A DNA stretch of 64,000 nucleotides from assembly GCA_963811635.1 (NCBI GenBank), contig CAWESB010000020.1:7845-71844 (forward strand), in the 5' to 3' direction. Below, piece after piece: positions 1-7,649 of this stretch. The translations under genes and the position numbers were made by a program. Every line of letters starts with the position of its first letter. Within the stretch, counting starts at the first letter, position 1. The DNA comes from JAIBJN01 sp963811635 (GTDB lineage Bacteria; Actinomycetota; Thermoleophilia; Gaiellales; Gaiellaceae). Below the pieces are notes generated by a model. It was not told the origin of the DNA, searched no databases, and saw nothing but the letters and a program-made list of their open reading frames with translations.

Positions 1-166
1 CGAGGGCGATCCCGAGCAGCAGGCTCAGGTCAGGCGACGACCAGTACTTGCGCAGTCTCACCTCGACGCCCTCGGGGTCGGGCAGCGGGCTGCCGCACTC
101 GGGGCAGAAGCGGCTCTCGCCCGAGACGCTCGCGTTGCAGGTTGGGCAGGTATCAGCGCGCTGCAT
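1..166 (-). CDS. Partial zinc-ribbon membrane protein (N-terminus only)
   Basis: The frame reads from an ATG at 166 off the left edge of the window, so only about 55 residues are visible. Residues 7-24 carry two Cys pairs (CPTC and CPEC), a small zinc ribbon. A charged linker follows, then the start of a hydrophobic segment, which suggests a membrane-anchored zinc-ribbon protein. The start overlaps the end of the CcmI-like gene by 14 bp, so it is the last visible gene of the cytochrome c maturation operon. Its exact role is unknown; delivery or assembly of a metal or heme protein would fit the context but is inference. Confidence 0.6.
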   Translation of the reverse strand, partial: MQRADTCPTCNASVSGESRFCPECGSPLPDPEGVEVRLRKYWSSPDLSLLLGIAL

Positions 167-482
167 CGACTTCCTCTCGTTCCCGATCTTGCCGATCTTC
201 ATGCTCGAGGGCCTTGAGCGCCTCCCCGGCCGCTCGCCGAAGGGGCCCGACGAGGGCGCGGTAGTCCTCGTCCGAGATCTTGCCGGTCCGGTGGTCGAAC
301 TCGAGCTCCTTGAGCGCGGCGAGGGAGCGGTCGCGCTCCTCCAGGAGCCGGAGGCGCGCCTCCTCCTCCGGATTCGGCGCACCGGTGGCCTCTTCCCGGC
401 CCTGCCGCAGAAGCGGGCGCGCGACGAAGACGACGCACGCGGCCGCCAAAAGCGCGCCGAGGGCGAGAGCGACGGCCTCCAC
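153..482 (-). CDS. CcmI-like membrane-anchored small protein
   Basis: About 109 residues from a GTG that shares its first G with the TAG stop of ccmF. Residues 2-25 form one transmembrane helix. A charged helical tail follows, containing a Leu/Glu-rich segment and the run FDHRTGKISDEDY, typical of the N-terminal part of CcmI/CycH proteins. The TPR domain of full-length CcmI is absent, as in many actinobacterial versions. It probably helps present apocytochrome c to the CcmF heme lyase at the membrane. It is translationally coupled to ccmF upstream and overlaps the zinc-ribbon gene downstream. The family call rests on context plus the N-terminal pattern. Confidence 0.6.
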   Translation of the reverse strand: MEAVALALGALLAAACVVFVARPLLRQGREEATGAPNPEEEARLRLLEERDRSLAALKELEFDHRTGKISDEDYRALVGPLRRAAGEALKALEHEDRQDREREEVDAAR

Positions 483-2479
483 TAGGCCCGCGCAACCGCG
501 GCGCCCTCGCCCGCGAACCGCGCTGCGAGCCGGCGCTGCTCGCGCGCATCCGGCCACATGGCGACGGCCGAGCCGAGGACGAAGACGAGCCCGGAGAGCC
601 AGATGAGGTTGACGAGCGGGTTGACGATCACCTTCAGGAACACCGACCCGTCCTGGTTGAACGTGTCCGCGATGACGAAGAGGTCCTCGCCGCGCAGCCA
701 GTCGGTGCGGATCCCGACCTCGTTCGACGTCTGCTGCTCGGCGAAGTAACGGTTCTTGCCCGCCTGCATCGTCCCGACCAGCTCCCCGTTCCGCCAGACG
801 TCGAGGTTGGCGCGCACCTCCTGCGCGTTCGCGCCCCGTTGCTGCTCGCTGCCGGTGTAGACGACGCGGTAGTCGCCGGCCGTCAGCGACTCGCCCTGGG
901 CGAGCCGGCCCTGCTCGTGCGTCGAGAAGCCGCCGATGCCGGCGGCGCCGATGAGGAGGAGGATGATCGCGGCGTGCACGATGTAGCCGCCGTAGCGTCG
1001 GCGGTTGCGCGCGATCAGGCCCGAGAAGGCCGACCACCAGCCGCCGCTGCCAAGCGACTTGCGCGCGCGGGTCCCGCGGACGAACTCGAGCACGATCGTC
1101 GTCATGACGAAAGCCGCGAAGGTGTAGCCGACGAGGCCCGCGGGGCTCGAGCCCGCGCCCGCGAGCAGGAGCACGAGCCCGACCCCCAGCGCGACGCCGG
1201 CCGGGACGACGAGCAGCGAGGCGAGCGAGCGCAGCGACGCCCGCCGCCAGGCGACCACCGGCCCGATGCCCATGAGGAGAACCAGCGGCAGGCCGAAGAC
1301 GATCGCGAAGAAGTCGTAGTACGGCGCCCCTACTGACACCGCGACCCCGCGAACGGCCTCGGAGACGAGCGGGTAGATGACACCCCAGAGGATCGTGAGG
1401 GCGAGCGCGACCAGGAAGAGGTTGTTGTAGAGGAAGGCGGCCTCGCGCGAGACGAGGGACTCGAGCCGCGTCTTCGAGCGCAGGAGCGTGAGCCGGGAGA
1501 GGATCAGCGCGATCGAGAAGGCGGCCGCGACGGCGATGAAGCCGAGGAAGAAAGGCCCGATCGAGGACTGCGTGAAGCTGTGGATCGAGCTGATGACGCC
1601 GCTGCGCGTGAGGAAGGTGCCGAAGAGGGAGAGCAGGAAGGCGCCGGCGACGAGGACGACGTTCCAGACGCGGAGCATGTTCTTCTTCTCCTGCACCATC
1701 ACCGAGTGCAGGAACGCCGTGGCGACGAGCCAGGGCATGAGCGCGGCGTTCTCGACCGGGTCCCACGCGTACCAGCCGCCCCAGCCGACTTCCTCGTACG
1801 CCCATTTCGCGCCCAGCAGGATCCCGAAGCCGAGGAACGTCCAGGCCGCGAGCGTCCACCGGCGCGTGACCACGATCCAGCGCTCGTCGACCCGGCGCGA
1901 GGCGAGGGCCGCCATCGCGAAAGCAAACGGGATCGTCAGCCCCACATAGCCGAGGTAGAGCAGCGGCGGGTGGGCGATCATGTAGGGGTTCTGGAGGCTC
2001 GGGTTCATCCCGGCGCCGTCGGCCGGGGCGACCTGGGTCGCGAACGGGCTCGCGACGAACACGAGCAGGAAGGCGAAGAAGAGGGCGACGCCGCCGATGA
2101 TCGGCACCGTCCAGGGCAACACCTCGCGGACGAGCCGGCGGTTGAGGGCGATCGCGGCCGAGGCGGCGCCGGTGAGCACGAGCAGCCAGAGCAGCAGCGA
2201 GCCCTCCTGCCCGCTCCAGAAGGCGGCGAGCGTGTACCCGAGCGGCAGCTCGCGGCTCGTCAGCCGGGCGACGTAATCGAAGGAGAAATCGCGCCCGGCA
2301 AGGGCTGCGATGAGAACGAGCGCGGCGATCCCGACCGCTGCGAAGGCGGCGAAGAGCGCGTTCGTCGCGGAGTCGAGGAGCCGGCGGCGGCCCCGATAGG
2401 ACGCGTACCCGCCGACGGCGACGGCGTAGACGATCAGACCGAAGGCGGCGACGAGGGCTGCGCGCCCGAGCTCCGGCAC
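482..2479 (-). CDS. ccmF: Cytochrome c heme lyase subunit CcmF
   Basis: 665 residues, the usual CcmF length, predicted as a polytopic membrane protein with about 14-15 helices. The heme-handling WWD motif is visible as GWGGWYAWDPVENAALMPW near residue 225, and the upstream FWSGQEGSLLLW segment is also characteristic. CcmF takes heme from holo-CcmE and ligates it to the CxxCH motif of apocytochrome c on the outer face of the membrane (System I). Translation starts with GTG at 2479, one base after the ccmE stop. It ends overlapping the CcmI-like gene, so ccmE-ccmF-ccmI-like form one operon. The ccmABCD genes are not in the window. Confidence 0.93.
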   Translation of the reverse strand: MPELGRAALVAAFGLIVYAVAVGGYASYRGRRRLLDSATNALFAAFAAVGIAALVLIAALAGRDFSFDYVARLTSRELPLGYTLAAFWSGQEGSLLLWLLVLTGAASAAIALNRRLVREVLPWTVPIIGGVALFFAFLLVFVASPFATQVAPADGAGMNPSLQNPYMIAHPPLLYLGYVGLTIPFAFAMAALASRRVDERWIVVTRRWTLAAWTFLGFGILLGAKWAYEEVGWGGWYAWDPVENAALMPWLVATAFLHSVMVQEKKNMLRVWNVVLVAGAFLLSLFGTFLTRSGVISSIHSFTQSSIGPFFLGFIAVAAAFSIALILSRLTLLRSKTRLESLVSREAAFLYNNLFLVALALTILWGVIYPLVSEAVRGVAVSVGAPYYDFFAIVFGLPLVLLMGIGPVVAWRRASLRSLASLLVVPAGVALGVGLVLLLAGAGSSPAGLVGYTFAAFVMTTIVLEFVRGTRARKSLGSGGWWSAFSGLIARNRRRYGGYIVHAAIILLLIGAAGIGGFSTHEQGRLAQGESLTAGDYRVVYTGSEQQRGANAQEVRANLDVWRNGELVGTMQAGKNRYFAEQQTSNEVGIRTDWLRGEDLFVIADTFNQDGSVFLKVIVNPLVNLIWLSGLVFVLGSAVAMWPDAREQRRLAARFAGEGAAVARA

Positions 2480-2480
2480 G

Positions 2481-2867
2481 CTAGCTCTCTGGGGCGTACT
2501 TCGACGGACACTTCGTGACGAGCGAATCCGTCTTCGCCACGAAGGTGCCGTCGGTGAGCTGGCCCTTCACGTAGATCTCGCGGCCCGGCTTGAAGAGATC
2601 GGGCACCGAGCCCGTATAGACGACCGGAACGGTCGCATCGCCCTCGATGTCGCGCAGCGTGAACTCGAGCCCCGAGCCGCGCGCGTCCCCCTCGACGGGC
2701 CCGACGACGATCCCGGCTAGGCCGACCTCGCCGGTCTTGCCCTCGAGCTCGCTGGGCTGCAGAGAGGGCGTCCCGCCTGCCAGGCTCGTCCAGATGAGGA
2801 AGATTGCCAGCACCGCCGCGATCGAGAGCGCGACGACCAGGCGCACCGGATTGCGCCGCTTTGCCAC
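2481..2867 (-). CDS. ccmE: Cytochrome c maturation heme chaperone CcmE (Cys-type)
   Basis: 128 residues from GTG 2867. The protein has a short basic N-terminus, one transmembrane helix (about residues 7-25) and an OB-fold periplasmic domain. It carries heme to CcmF. Classical CcmE binds heme covalently through His in an HxxxY motif. Here the C-terminal motif reads KCPSKYAPES, so the ligand position is Cys (CxxxY), as in the archaeal/deltaproteobacterial variant. It lies directly upstream of ccmF in the same transcript. A longer frame reaching 3200 exists, but it runs through the neighbouring small gene, and the GTG at the basic-TM boundary fits the family. Confidence 0.88.
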   Translation of the reverse strand: MAKRRNPVRLVVALSIAAVLAIFLIWTSLAGGTPSLQPSELEGKTGEVGLAGIVVGPVEGDARGSGLEFTLRDIEGDATVPVVYTGSVPDLFKPGREIYVKGQLTDGTFVAKTDSLVTKCPSKYAPES

Positions 2868-2896
2868 GTCTCCGAGTTTACCGGGGCGGTCTGGGC

Positions 2897-3136
2897 TTAC
2901 TCGTGGGTAGGCGTGGGCCGGCGGTCCGGGATGCGGTAGCCGTGGTCGCGGCAGAGGCTCCCCGGCGCGTCCTCCGTGAGGGCGTCGCAGTAGCCCTTCC
3001 CGTACGCGGCGCGCAGGAAGGCGGCGACCACCTCGAGGTTCCATTCGCCCACGCCGCACGCCTCGCCCCAGAGGTCGGCAAGCCTCAGGTCGATGTCCAG
3101 CTCGAGCAGCTCGATGCGGGAAGGGCGCTTGGCCAT
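2897..3136 (-). CDS. Conserved-looking hypothetical small protein
   Basis: 79 residues from ATG 3136. The protein is acidic and helical (IELLELDIDLRLADLWGEAC), with a later segment holding single Cys residues (YCDAL, LCRDHGYRIP). No transmembrane segment, signal peptide or known domain was recognised. It lies 29 bp upstream of ccmE on the same strand and is divergent from the endonuclease IV-like gene, 47 bp away. Codon use matches its neighbours. No function can be assigned. Confidence 0.6.
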   Translation of the reverse strand: MAKRPSRIELLELDIDLRLADLWGEACGVGEWNLEVVAAFLRAAYGKGYCDALTEDAPGSLCRDHGYRIPDRRPTPTHE

Positions 3137-3183
3137 GGGCTGAAGGTAGCCAGCCGATCGGACGGAGCATTAGGCTGGGCCGC

Positions 3184-4005
3184 GTGGCGCTCACACGCAT
3201 CGGCCCGGCCCGAGTCCCGTCGCGCGAGAGCCCCGAGACGGCGATCGAACTCCTGCAGGAGCGCGGCTACACGGCTTGCGAGATCGACTTCGAGGGCAAG
3301 TTCTGGATGGACTATCCGTGGGCGGAGCGGTTCGGGGAGCTCGCCCGCGAAGCCGACATCGCCCTGTCGGTCCATGCGCCCATCGCCGGCTTCATGGGCC
3401 ATCTCGAGCGGGACAAGAAGTACAACATGGCGACCGGGATGCTCGACCACTCCGCCGGTGTCGCTGTCGCGTGCGGGGCCGAGCTTGTCGTCTTCCACCC
3501 CGGCTTCTTCCTCGGCCGCGAGCGCGAGGCTGCGCTCACCTCCGTCGCGGAGCAGCTCGGCTCCCTCCGGGAGCGGCTCGAGGGCAAGGACCGCGCCGTG
3601 CCGTTCGGCATCGAGGTGATGGGCCGGGTCCGTGACCTGGGCAGCCTCGACGATGTCATCTGGATCGCCGAGCGAGTCGAGTGGGTGCGCCCGGTGATCG
3701 ACTTCGCCCACATGCATGCGACCTCCGACGGCGCGTATACCGGGGTCGACGCCTTCGCCGACGCGCTTGCGCGCGCCGACACGGTGCTCGAGCCGGGCGC
3801 CCCTTTCCACATCCACTTCTCCGACATCCAGTACGCCAACCGGAACGAGACGAAGCACCTCTCCTACGGGGATGGAACGCTCCGCGCCGACCCGCTCGCC
3901 CAGGCGCTGGCGCGGTTCGAGCGCCCGGCCACAGTCATCTCGGAGTCGCCGGACGAGGAGTCGTCGCAGGCGATCCGCGCCATCCTGCTCGGCACGGCCT
4001 TCTAG
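3184..4005 (+). CDS. Endonuclease IV / sugar-isomerase-like TIM barrel protein
   Basis: 273 residues from GTG 3184. The sequence follows the AP-endonuclease-2 (Nfo/xylose-isomerase-like) TIM barrel. Candidate zinc or metal ligands lie at the barrel strand ends: VHAPI, VFHPGFF, GIEVMGR, DFAHMHA, HIHFSD and the final SESPD Glu. Deoxyribonuclease IV cleaves DNA 5' of abasic sites, and the His/Glu/Asp set here resembles that enzyme more than sugar epimerases. The C-terminus ends three bases before the methyltransferase start. Assignment to the superfamily is firm; true AP endonuclease activity is likely but not certain. Confidence 0.8.
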   Translation: MALTRIGPARVPSRESPETAIELLQERGYTACEIDFEGKFWMDYPWAERFGELAREADIALSVHAPIAGFMGHLERDKKYNMATGMLDHSAGVAVACGAELVVFHPGFFLGREREAALTSVAEQLGSLRERLEGKDRAVPFGIEVMGRVRDLGSLDDVIWIAERVEWVRPVIDFAHMHATSDGAYTGVDAFADALARADTVLEPGAPFHIHFSDIQYANRNETKHLSYGDGTLRADPLAQALARFERPATVISESPDEESSQAIRAILLGTAF

Positions 4006-4008
4006 CCG

Positions 4009-4656
4009 ATGGCGGCCGACCCGCCTCTCTACGGCTCCGACCAGTCGCGCTTCGCGCGCTACCTGGAGCGACGCGAGGCGCGCAGCCCGGATCTCGTCGC
4101 GCGGGAGTTGCGCCGCCGCCTCCTCGCCGGCCTGCGCGGTCGCGTGCTCGAGCTCGGGTGCGGCGACGGGCGCGCTTTCGAGCAGTATCCGCCCGCGGTC
4201 ACGGGCGTGCTCGCCGTCGAGCCCGACCCGACCGCGAGGGCGGTCGCCGCGGAGCGGGCGCAGGAGGCGCCCGTCCCGATCGAGGTTGTCGAGGGCGACG
4301 CGTCCGCGCTGCCGGCCCAGGACGGGGCCTTCGATGCCGCCGTCATCGTCTGGGTGCTCTGCAGCGTCCCCGACCCGAAGGCCGCGCTGCGGGAGCTACG
4401 TCGCGTGCTCGCCCCCGGAGGCGAGCTGCGCTTCTACGAGCACGTCCGCTCCGAACACGGAGCGTTTCGAAGGGTTCAGCACGCGATCGACGCACTCTTC
4501 TGGACGCGCGCGCTCGGCGGCTGCCGGACCACCCGCGACTCCGTCGGTGCGATCGAAGCGGCCGGATTCGAGATCGTGGCACTCGACCGAGGCTTCCATG
4601 CCTCCACGATCCTCACGATCGCCGCGGCGCCGTACGTCCTCGGCGTCGCGCGCTAG
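4009..4656 (+). CDS. Class I SAM-dependent methyltransferase
   Basis: 215 residues with the Rossmann methyltransferase signature. Motif I is VLELGCGDGR (about residues 44-53), followed by an acidic residue after strand 2 (VEPDP), a motif with GDASALP, and FDAAVIVWVLCSVPDP. The overall pattern resembles small methyltransferase-11 domain enzymes. The substrate cannot be told from sequence. It lies 3 bp after the endonuclease IV-like gene and is probably cotranscribed. Its TAG stop shares a CTAG with the convergent glutaredoxin gene. Confidence 0.85.
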   Translation: MAADPPLYGSDQSRFARYLERREARSPDLVARELRRRLLAGLRGRVLELGCGDGRAFEQYPPAVTGVLAVEPDPTARAVAAERAQEAPVPIEVVEGDASALPAQDGAFDAAVIVWVLCSVPDPKAALRELRRVLAPGGELRFYEHVRSEHGAFRRVQHAIDALFWTRALGGCRTTRDSVGAIEAAGFEIVALDRGFHASTILTIAAAPYVLGVAR

Positions 4657-5048
4657 ACGCCGGGAACCAGCCGGAGCCCGGGGCCGTCCGTGACGGACAC
4701 GGTGCGCTCGTCCCCCGGGCGGCGCCAGGACTCCCCCAGCTTCTCCTCCAGCGTCGCCTCGAGCTGCCCGGTGAGCGCCAGCTCCTGGACGATGTCCGCG
4801 CCGCCGACGAGCTCGCCCGCGACGAACACCTGCGGGATCGTCGGCCAGTTGGAGAGCGCCGTGAGCTCCTCGCGGATCCGCGGGTCCGCAAGGACGTCGA
4901 CCGCCGTGAACCCGGCGCCGACGCCGCGCAGCGCCTGCATGGCGCGGTCGGAGTTCCCGCAGTACGCCTGCTCGTGCGTGCCCTTGACGAAGGCGACGAC
5001 GGGCTCCTGCTCGATCGTGTCCTTGATGCGGTCGCGAAGCTCGTTCAT
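4653..5048 (-). CDS. Monothiol glutaredoxin-like protein with CGNS active site
   Basis: 131 residues. The N-terminal 100 residues match monothiol (Grx4/GrxD) glutaredoxins: IKDTIEQEPVVAFVKG, the active site, WPTIPQVFV with the cis-Pro, and GGADIVQEL for glutathione binding. These proteins bind a [2Fe-2S] cluster and act with BolA in Fe-S trafficking. The usual CGFS site is YCGNS here, so Phe is replaced by Asn. A 25-residue C-terminal tail is extra. The ATG at 5048 overlaps the TGA of the bolA-like gene (ATGA), confirming the BolA-Grx operon. Confidence 0.86.
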   Translation of the reverse strand: MNELRDRIKDTIEQEPVVAFVKGTHEQAYCGNSDRAMQALRGVGAGFTAVDVLADPRIREELTALSNWPTIPQVFVAGELVGGADIVQELALTGQLEATLEEKLGESWRRPGDERTVSVTDGPGLRLVPGV

Positions 5049-5275
5049 GCCTCTCCCCTCGTCGTGATTCGAAGCTCGTGGATCGTGCCGTCCCGAAGCG
5101 GTTCGGCCAGTGCGTCGTAGACGAGCCGGTGCTGGTCGACCAGCGAGAGCCCGGAGAAGGAGCCGTCGACGACGGTGACGTGGAAGTGGTCGCCGCCACC
5201 GGTGCGATCGGTCACGTCGACCTCCCGGGCATCCGGGAACGCCGTCCGGAGAAGCCCTTGCAGCTGCTCGCTCAT
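5045..5275 (-). CDS. BolA family protein
   Basis: 76 residues from ATG 5275. The BolA fold signature is clear: an N-terminal helix, then VDVTDRTGGGDHFHVTVVD, then FSGLSLVDQHRLVYDAL with the conserved HR, and ELRITTR. BolA proteins partner with monothiol glutaredoxins through a bridged [2Fe-2S] cluster. The gene overlaps the start of the glutaredoxin gene by 4 bp. An upstream in-frame ATG at 5293 would add six residues, but 5275 fits family length better. Confidence 0.86.
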   Translation of the reverse strand: MSEQLQGLLRTAFPDAREVDVTDRTGGGDHFHVTVVDGSFSGLSLVDQHRLVYDALAEPLRDGTIHELRITTRGEA

Positions 5276-5310
5276 CTGACTCGACGATACCACCCGGCAA
5301 CACGGCTACC

Positions 5311-6147
5311 ATGCCACGCCAGATGCGCCGTCTGCTCGTCGGGGTCACGCTCGCGGCCGCCCTCGCCTCCCTCGCAGGAGCGTCGACGTCCGCCGCCTTC
5401 AACGGCGTCCAGGCAAAGATGTGGGCAGGAAGGATCGCAGCCGTCGGGCAGCGGCCGGCCGGCGGCGCCCACGAAAAGCAGGCGGGCGCGATCGTCCGGC
5501 AGCGTCTGACCACGCTGGGCTACGACGTCACGACCCAGCGCTTCCTACTCCCGGAAGGCACCAGGTCGCTGAACGTGGTCGGCCGGACGCCCGGCCCGAT
5601 TCGCGTGATCATCGTCGCGCACATGGACGGCGTCCCCGGAACGAACGCCGCGAACGACAACGGCTCCGGGGTCGGCCTCATGCTGATGCTCGCGCAGTAC
5701 CTAGCGGACAAGAACGGCGTGCTCGTGGCCGCCGTGGGCGCCGAGGAGCGCCGCTACACGGGAGCGGGCTTCCACCTCGGCTCGCGGCGCCTCGCTCGAT
5801 CGCTCAGCCCGGCGCAGCGTCAAGGGGTGCGCCTTGCGGTCTCCGTCGACATGGTCGCCGTCGGTGACACCCTGAACGTACGCGGACTCGAGTCCTCGCC
5901 CAACCGCTCGGCCCGCCTCTTGCTGGCCGCTGCCCGTCGGCTCGGGATCACGGCGAGCTACCGGCAGGACACGGGCCAGTCCGACCACGACGAGTTCGTC
6001 AAGGTCGGCGTTCCGGCCGCGTGGGTGGAATGGCGCTGGGACCAGTGCTGGCACTCTCCCTGCGACCAGATCCACCGGCTGAAGCCGTATCGCCTCCGCG
6101 CCGCCGGCCGGGTCGTCCGCAACGCGGCGAATCACGTCGTCGGCTAG
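5311..6147 (+). CDS. Secreted M28 family zinc peptidase
   Basis: 278 residues with a Sec-type signal peptide (basic MPRQMRR, hydrophobic LLVGVTLAAALASLAGA, Ala-rich cleavage region near residue 29). Motifs of M28 aminopeptidases are present: AHMDG (zinc ligand His and Asp), AANDNGSG (bridging Asp), GAEE (catalytic Glu and ligand), VDMVAVGD, and the last histidine in QCWHSPCD. These enzymes release N-terminal amino acids outside the cell. The gene is divergent from the BolA-Grx operon. The final His sits in a CWHSPC pair that might form a disulfide. Confidence 0.9.
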   Translation: MPRQMRRLLVGVTLAAALASLAGASTSAAFNGVQAKMWAGRIAAVGQRPAGGAHEKQAGAIVRQRLTTLGYDVTTQRFLLPEGTRSLNVVGRTPGPIRVIIVAHMDGVPGTNAANDNGSGVGLMLMLAQYLADKNGVLVAAVGAEERRYTGAGFHLGSRRLARSLSPAQRQGVRLAVSVDMVAVGDTLNVRGLESSPNRSARLLLAAARRLGITASYRQDTGQSDHDEFVKVGVPAAWVEWRWDQCWHSPCDQIHRLKPYRLRAAGRVVRNAANHVVG

Positions 6148-6225
6148 TCGGACCTAACCCTCTGCTGCGGTACCCCGAACGGGGGACGACGCGCCTCGTC
6201 TCCTGCCGATGATTCGACATGCCGC

Positions 6226-6441
6226 ATGAACGACCACGCCGCGCCTACCCCTGAGTTCGGGACCGGCCTGCGGGCCAGGCTCGAACGGGCGGAGCACGCC
6301 CGCGAGCGGGCCCCACTCCCGTCGAGCCTCGACCTCGTGCACCTGCTCGAGGACAAGCCCGTCGAGCGGTCGACCCCCGAGCTCGTCCTCGTCGGAGGCG
6401 ATCTCAAGCGGCATCAGGCCCCAGGGCCCGTCGCCGCGTAA
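6226..6441 (+). CDS. Hypothetical small protein (doubtful)
   Basis: 71 codons from ATG 6226, ending 9 bp before the coiled-coil gene. The product is rich in Glu, Arg and Leu, with no transmembrane segment or recognised domain. No strong ribosome binding site was seen. Position and orientation fit an operon with the coiled-coil gene, but frames in this GC-rich DNA stay open by chance. Confidence 0.35.
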   Translation: MNDHAAPTPEFGTGLRARLERAEHARERAPLPSSLDLVHLLEDKPVERSTPELVLVGGDLKRHQAPGPVAA

Positions 6442-6450
6442 CCGCTTGCC

Positions 6451-7155
6451 ATGGGGCTGACGAACAAGCTTCGGGATTCGCTCGAGGGGTACCTCGCGAA
6501 GAGCGCCGCCGAGCTCGACGAGCGCGGTGCCGAGCTGGCCCAGCGCGCGACGGAGCTGGAGGCCGAGCAGGACCAGCTCGCACGCACGGAGACGGAGTTC
6601 GAGGCGCGCGCCCGCATGCTCGAGGAGCTCGGGCCGATGCCCGTGAAGGTGACGCAGGCGCTCGACCGGGCGCTCGACACCCTCAACGAGCGGGCCACGG
6701 AGGTCGACGCCGCCGTCGCGGGCCTCGAGGAGCGCCTCCGGAAGCTCGCCGAGGCCGAGGCCGAGCTGGCCGCCCGCGAGAAGGGCTTCACCGAGAAGAG
6801 CGACCGGCTCCGGGTGGAGCAGCGGCGCCTCGCCGACCGCGAGCGCGACCTGGCGCAGTTCCAGCGCGACCTGCTGGATCCCGACGCGGCGCTGGGGACG
6901 CAGTGGGTCGCCCAGCGCGACCGCTCCTTCGTCGAGGCCGAAGGGCTCCTCGAGGAGCGCCGCCGCGAGCTCGATGCGCGCGAGCAGGAGCTCGACGAGC
7001 ACCGCGTCCGTGCCGATTCGCAGCTGCAGCTGCGCCGCGACGAGCTCGAGCGAAGCGAGCAGGACCTGGCCGAGCTCCGTGAGCGGCTCGACCGCCGCGA
7101 GCAGGAGCTGAACGCGTACGTCGCGCAGCTCCAGTCCGGCCTCGTCAGCAACTAG
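6451..7155 (+). CDS. Long coiled-coil protein
   Basis: 234 residues, almost entirely heptad-like and rich in Glu, Arg, Leu and Ala, with repeated phrases such as DERGAELAQR, REKGFTEKSDRL and LDAREQELDEHR. The predicted structure is one long coiled coil with a possible break near residues 70-75 (GPMPVK) and another near 150 (DPDAALGTQW). No membrane segment or catalytic motif is seen, so a structural or scaffolding role is likely. It follows the small hypothetical ORF by 9 bp. Confidence 0.72.
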   Translation: MGLTNKLRDSLEGYLAKSAAELDERGAELAQRATELEAEQDQLARTETEFEARARMLEELGPMPVKVTQALDRALDTLNERATEVDAAVAGLEERLRKLAEAEAELAAREKGFTEKSDRLRVEQRRLADRERDLAQFQRDLLDPDAALGTQWVAQRDRSFVEAEGLLEERRRELDAREQELDEHRVRADSQLQLRRDELERSEQDLAELRERLDRREQELNAYVAQLQSGLVSN

Positions 7156-7170
7156 CCGGCTTGCCGCGGC

Positions 7171-7199
7171 CACGCCCCGTCCTCGGAATCGAGGGCGTG
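7171..7199. terminator. Possible weak terminator after coiled-coil gene
   Basis: CACGCCC (7171-7177) and GGGCGTG (7193-7199) form a 7-bp inverted repeat 15 bp after the coiled-coil stop. There is no T tract, so only a weak hairpin is supported. Confidence 0.3.
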
Positions 7200-7237
7200 C
7201 GGCTCCTCTGGCTCGCCTAGCGCCTAAGATCCACTCG

Positions 7238-7648
7238 GTGCCGGCCGCGCCGCTCCCTCCCGACCTTCGCAGCTTCGTCGAGAAGCCCCGCCACGCGGTC
7301 GTCGGCACCTCGCGCGACGACGGCACGCCCGTGACGACGCCGTGCTGGTACGGGATCGACGGGGAGGGCCGGATCATCCTCTCCATGGGCCACGACAGCC
7401 ACCGGCTCCGCCACATCCGCGCGAACCCCAAGGTGGCGCTGACCGTCCTCGGCGACGACTGGTACTCGCATGTGTCCGTCGTCGGTCACGCGGTCGACTT
7501 CCGCAGCGACGACGACCTCGCGGACATCGACTCGCTTTCTCAGCGCTACGAGGGCGTGCCCTACGAGGACCGAGGCTACGAGGGCATGACGGTCTTCGTC
7601 GAGATCGACCGCTGGCACACCTGGGGCAACCCGGCCTCCGAGGCCTAG
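7238..7648 (+). CDS. PPOX-class flavin/F420-binding split-barrel protein
   Basis: 136 residues from GTG 7238. The split beta-barrel pattern of pyridoxamine 5'-phosphate oxidase-like proteins is visible: HAVVGTSRDDGTPVTTPCWY, then MGHDSHRLRHIRANPKVALTVL, then an HV/VVGHAV strand and a C-terminal EIDRWHTWG. Actinobacterial members often use coenzyme F420 or FMN to reduce small substrates. The cofactor cannot be decided here. It is a single gene, convergent with the Vps62-domain membrane protein gene (1 bp apart). Confidence 0.85.
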   Translation: MPAAPLPPDLRSFVEKPRHAVVGTSRDDGTPVTTPCWYGIDGEGRIILSMGHDSHRLRHIRANPKVALTVLGDDWYSHVSVVGHAVDFRSDDDLADIDSLSQRYEGVPYEDRGYEGMTVFVEIDRWHTWGNPASEA

Positions 7649-7649
7649 C

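Noticed and set aside
6154..7431. 425-codon minus frame opposite the coiled-coil gene
   Set aside because: It is Leu/Glu/Ala-rich because it mirrors coiled-coil codons. It has no ribosome site and covers three plus-strand genes.
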